A stretch of DNA of 14,908 bases from positions 1-14,908 of the forward strand of contig CAZVCJ010000098.1 in assembly GCA_964625745.1 (NCBI GenBank), written 5' to 3'. The notes beneath the pieces are model-generated. The model saw only the letters and a list, made by a program, of their open reading frames with translations. It did no database searches and was not told the origin of the DNA. The stretch comes from CAZVCJ01 sp964625745. GTDB taxonomy: Bacteria > Chloroflexota > Anaerolineae > VGOG01. The translations under genes and the position numbers were made by a program. This document shows, piece by piece, positions 14,601 to 14,908 of the stretch. Numbering within the stretch: the stretch's first letter is position 1; each line of letters opens with the position of its first letter.

Positions 14601-14829
14601 GACCGACATTCCCAATGAACATGACGGGGGCACTGCGCAGGACCCTGGCCGCGGGGGCGCGGTCGGAGGCCGGGGGCAACCCTTCGGCTTCTCCTTCGAG
14701 TGAACTCAGGGCAGGCGCAGCCAGGAAGGCCGTCCGTGATTGGGCCGCCATGAATGGAGGCCGGCCCTGCAGGAATAGAGCCACGATCATCAATAGGATC
14801 ATCCAGCGTAAAAAGAGCCTTGATTTCAT
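11674..14829 (-). CDS. Secreted SBBP beta-propeller surface protein
   Basis: This 1051-residue exported protein starts at 14829 with AGGAGG five bases before the ATG. It has a signal peptide (basic MKSR, hydrophobic 5-20, likely cleavage near FMAA/QS), a DUF7948-like N-terminal domain (about 65-240, with FIGNVGQFPDGARF), and seven SBBP repeats (about 305-760). Each repeat opens with YSTFVGGS and continues with DxxGNAVVxG and DVFVLKL. A Thr-Pro linker (about 760-838) leads to a Trp- and Cys-containing C-terminal domain that I cannot name, and the tail ends YLPLILKAHP. Seven repeats could close one seven-bladed propeller, but blade assignment is inference. The role is probably cell-surface adhesion or binding; no catalytic motif is visible. 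It converges on the NACHT operon, sharing its terminator. Confidence 0.92.
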   Translation of the reverse strand: MKSRLFLRWMILLMIVALFLQGRPPFMAAQSRTAFLAAPALSSLEGEAEGLPPASDRAPAARVLRSAPVMFIGNVGQFPDGARFQVRGGPATMWLAEDAIWFTIVERGPIDTKAEREDEPLRGVNLKLSFLGANPHPRLEPFDRLDTVVSYFTGSDPAQWRPAVPVWGGVRYLDLYPGVDLVVGATLPWRLEVREGANASAVRLRVEGADAAALDSGQHLRLTTALGDFTLPLLTVEGARPEGQPSPPGLSPAEIFDMDGTFEVAHPFSAPTSDSQPFDWAQGRPATARLSSPKSPNLQSSNGLPYSTFVGGSGDDQGLALALDDGGNAVVTGQTYSPDFPAIAGAYSYNRGWDVFVLKLAADGGSLLYSTFVGGSSDDQGSALALDSAGNVVVVGSTGSSNFPTSGAYDSSHNGGLDVFVLKLAADGGSLLYSTFVGGSSSDWGCALDLDVAGNAVVTGRTQSPGFPTTSGAYDTSHNGNYDVFVLKLAAGGGSLLYSTFVGGSSNDWGCALALDGDGNALVTGETRSDGFPTSGAYDSSHNGGLDVFVLKLAADGGSLLYSTFVGGSSSDWGCALDLDVAGNAVVTGRTQSPGFPTTSGAYDTSHNGNYDVFVLKLKLDGSSPLYSTFVGGSSSDWGYTLALDGDGNAVVAGETWYSEDFPTTDGAYDRNHHGKYDVFVLKLAADGRSLLYSTFVGGSENDRGSALALDLDVAGKAVVTGETWYSEDILFPTTAGAYDTSHNGGNDAFVLCLDLSGEPPLPTPTHTTTPTPTSGTSTVTPTCTPTPTDTPTLTPTPTTTPTTPTPTPTDTPTPTPTPTNTPTRTPTPTPSPTTVCYCCSPGDSIYRIDGSDFYGYKTKSASDSSLIHVPSPPAPWGWNQLYVDPASSWQTASKVWWNDWASPSWDSMPGDGKCRPIGLRDANGNQEARGGVTHLYRRIFTLSPPLPGMEVDRAVLEMWSDNKTEWWWGGGWGSTAIQYDREGYIGQVDLFPRLIRPEGGTYVLAIQNSNDRVSLDNNPQGTACQLCVTWAFPSVPGHQVYLPLILKAHP
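12325..12545 (-). repeat. Low-complexity Thr-Pro linker DNA in the SBBP gene
   Basis: The plus strand is a run of GGCGTG/GGTGTT variants that encode alternating Thr and Pro (TPTPTP type) on the minus strand. It joins the propeller to the C-terminal domain. Apparent Gly/Val-rich frames on the plus strand here are artefacts of this repeat. Confidence 0.85.
12979..13237 (-). repeat. Perfect 259-bp internal direct repeat, copy 1
   Basis: This stretch is identical, base by base as far as I can read, to 13366-13624. The period is 387 bp (129 codons, two propeller repeats), so the duplication keeps the frame. Confidence 0.88.
13366..13624 (-). repeat. Perfect 259-bp internal direct repeat, copy 2
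   Basis: Second copy of the repeat at 12979-13237. The sequences differ at once on both sides of the identical block, while other SBBP repeats in the gene are only similar to it. Confidence 0.88.
13947..14001. repeat. Interspersed palindromic repeat inside the SBBP gene
   Basis: ACTTCGGCGAGCTCAGTCGAG (first arm) and CCCTGAGCCCAGTCGAAGGG (second arm) form an imperfect inverted repeat. The TTCGACTGGGCTCAGGGCAGG type of sequence is a familiar interspersed repeat in Chloroflexota and similar genomes. Here it is read through as PFDWAQGRPATARLSSPKS (about residues 277-295), in the low-complexity linker between the DUF7948-like domain and the propeller. Confidence 0.65.
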
Positions 14830-14908
14830 CGTATCCTCCTCTCTCCTTTGCCACGCTTACCGCGAGGCATGCGAAACCTCCACTACTACTGCCGCTTGCC
14901 GCATATAA

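Overview
The window most likely comes from a Chloroflexota bacterium, probably Anaerolineae-like. This is inferred from four things: a Tad/Flp pilus operon of the cpaE-cpaB-tadA-tadB-tadC type with no secretin gene in view; a secreted SBBP-propeller protein with a Thr-Pro linker and a C-terminal YLPLILK tail; an interspersed palindromic repeat translated as PFDWAQGRP; and large NACHT/STAND ATPases. No rRNA or marker gene is present, so the taxonomy is not proven.

Left part (1-4783, all minus strand). A tightly packed Tad-type pilus/secretion operon reads leftward: cpaE-like localisation ATPase, cpaB-like SAF/RcpC protein with extra extracellular domains, tadA (cpaF-type) motor ATPase, tadB-like inner-membrane platform protein, and the first 23 codons of a probable tadC cut by the window edge. 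Junctions are 71-, 16- and 4-bp overlaps plus one 52-bp gap, so the genes are very likely co-transcribed and translationally coupled. A candidate extended -10 promoter lies about 100 bp upstream of cpaE.

Middle (4784-11640). A 640-bp divergent intergenic region holds the Tad promoter, a GC-rich island without a convincing gene, two candidate extended -10 promoters facing right, a short tandem AGCATAAT array and a strong hairpin leader. It drives a two-gene operon (2-bp gap). The first gene encodes a 1581-residue protein with an N-terminal NACHT NTPase, about twelve HEAT repeats, a helical region, an Ig-like beta domain and a second STAND/AAA ATPase with a winged-helix tail. The second encodes a 427-residue STAND ATPase related to that second module, fused at its C-terminus to an OmpR/PhoB-type winged-helix DNA-binding domain. 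Together they look like a sensing and gene-control pair, possibly a defence or stress system. No nuclease or other obvious effector is encoded. This pair is the best candidate for an undescribed system. Its 3' flank carries a 91-nt element that folds as a three-way junction, then a near-perfect bidirectional terminator.

Right part (11674-14829, minus strand). One gene encodes a 1051-residue secreted protein with a signal peptide, a DUF7948-like domain, seven SBBP propeller repeats, a Thr-Pro linker and a Trp-rich C-terminal domain. It contains a perfect 259-bp internal direct repeat and an in-frame interspersed palindromic repeat.
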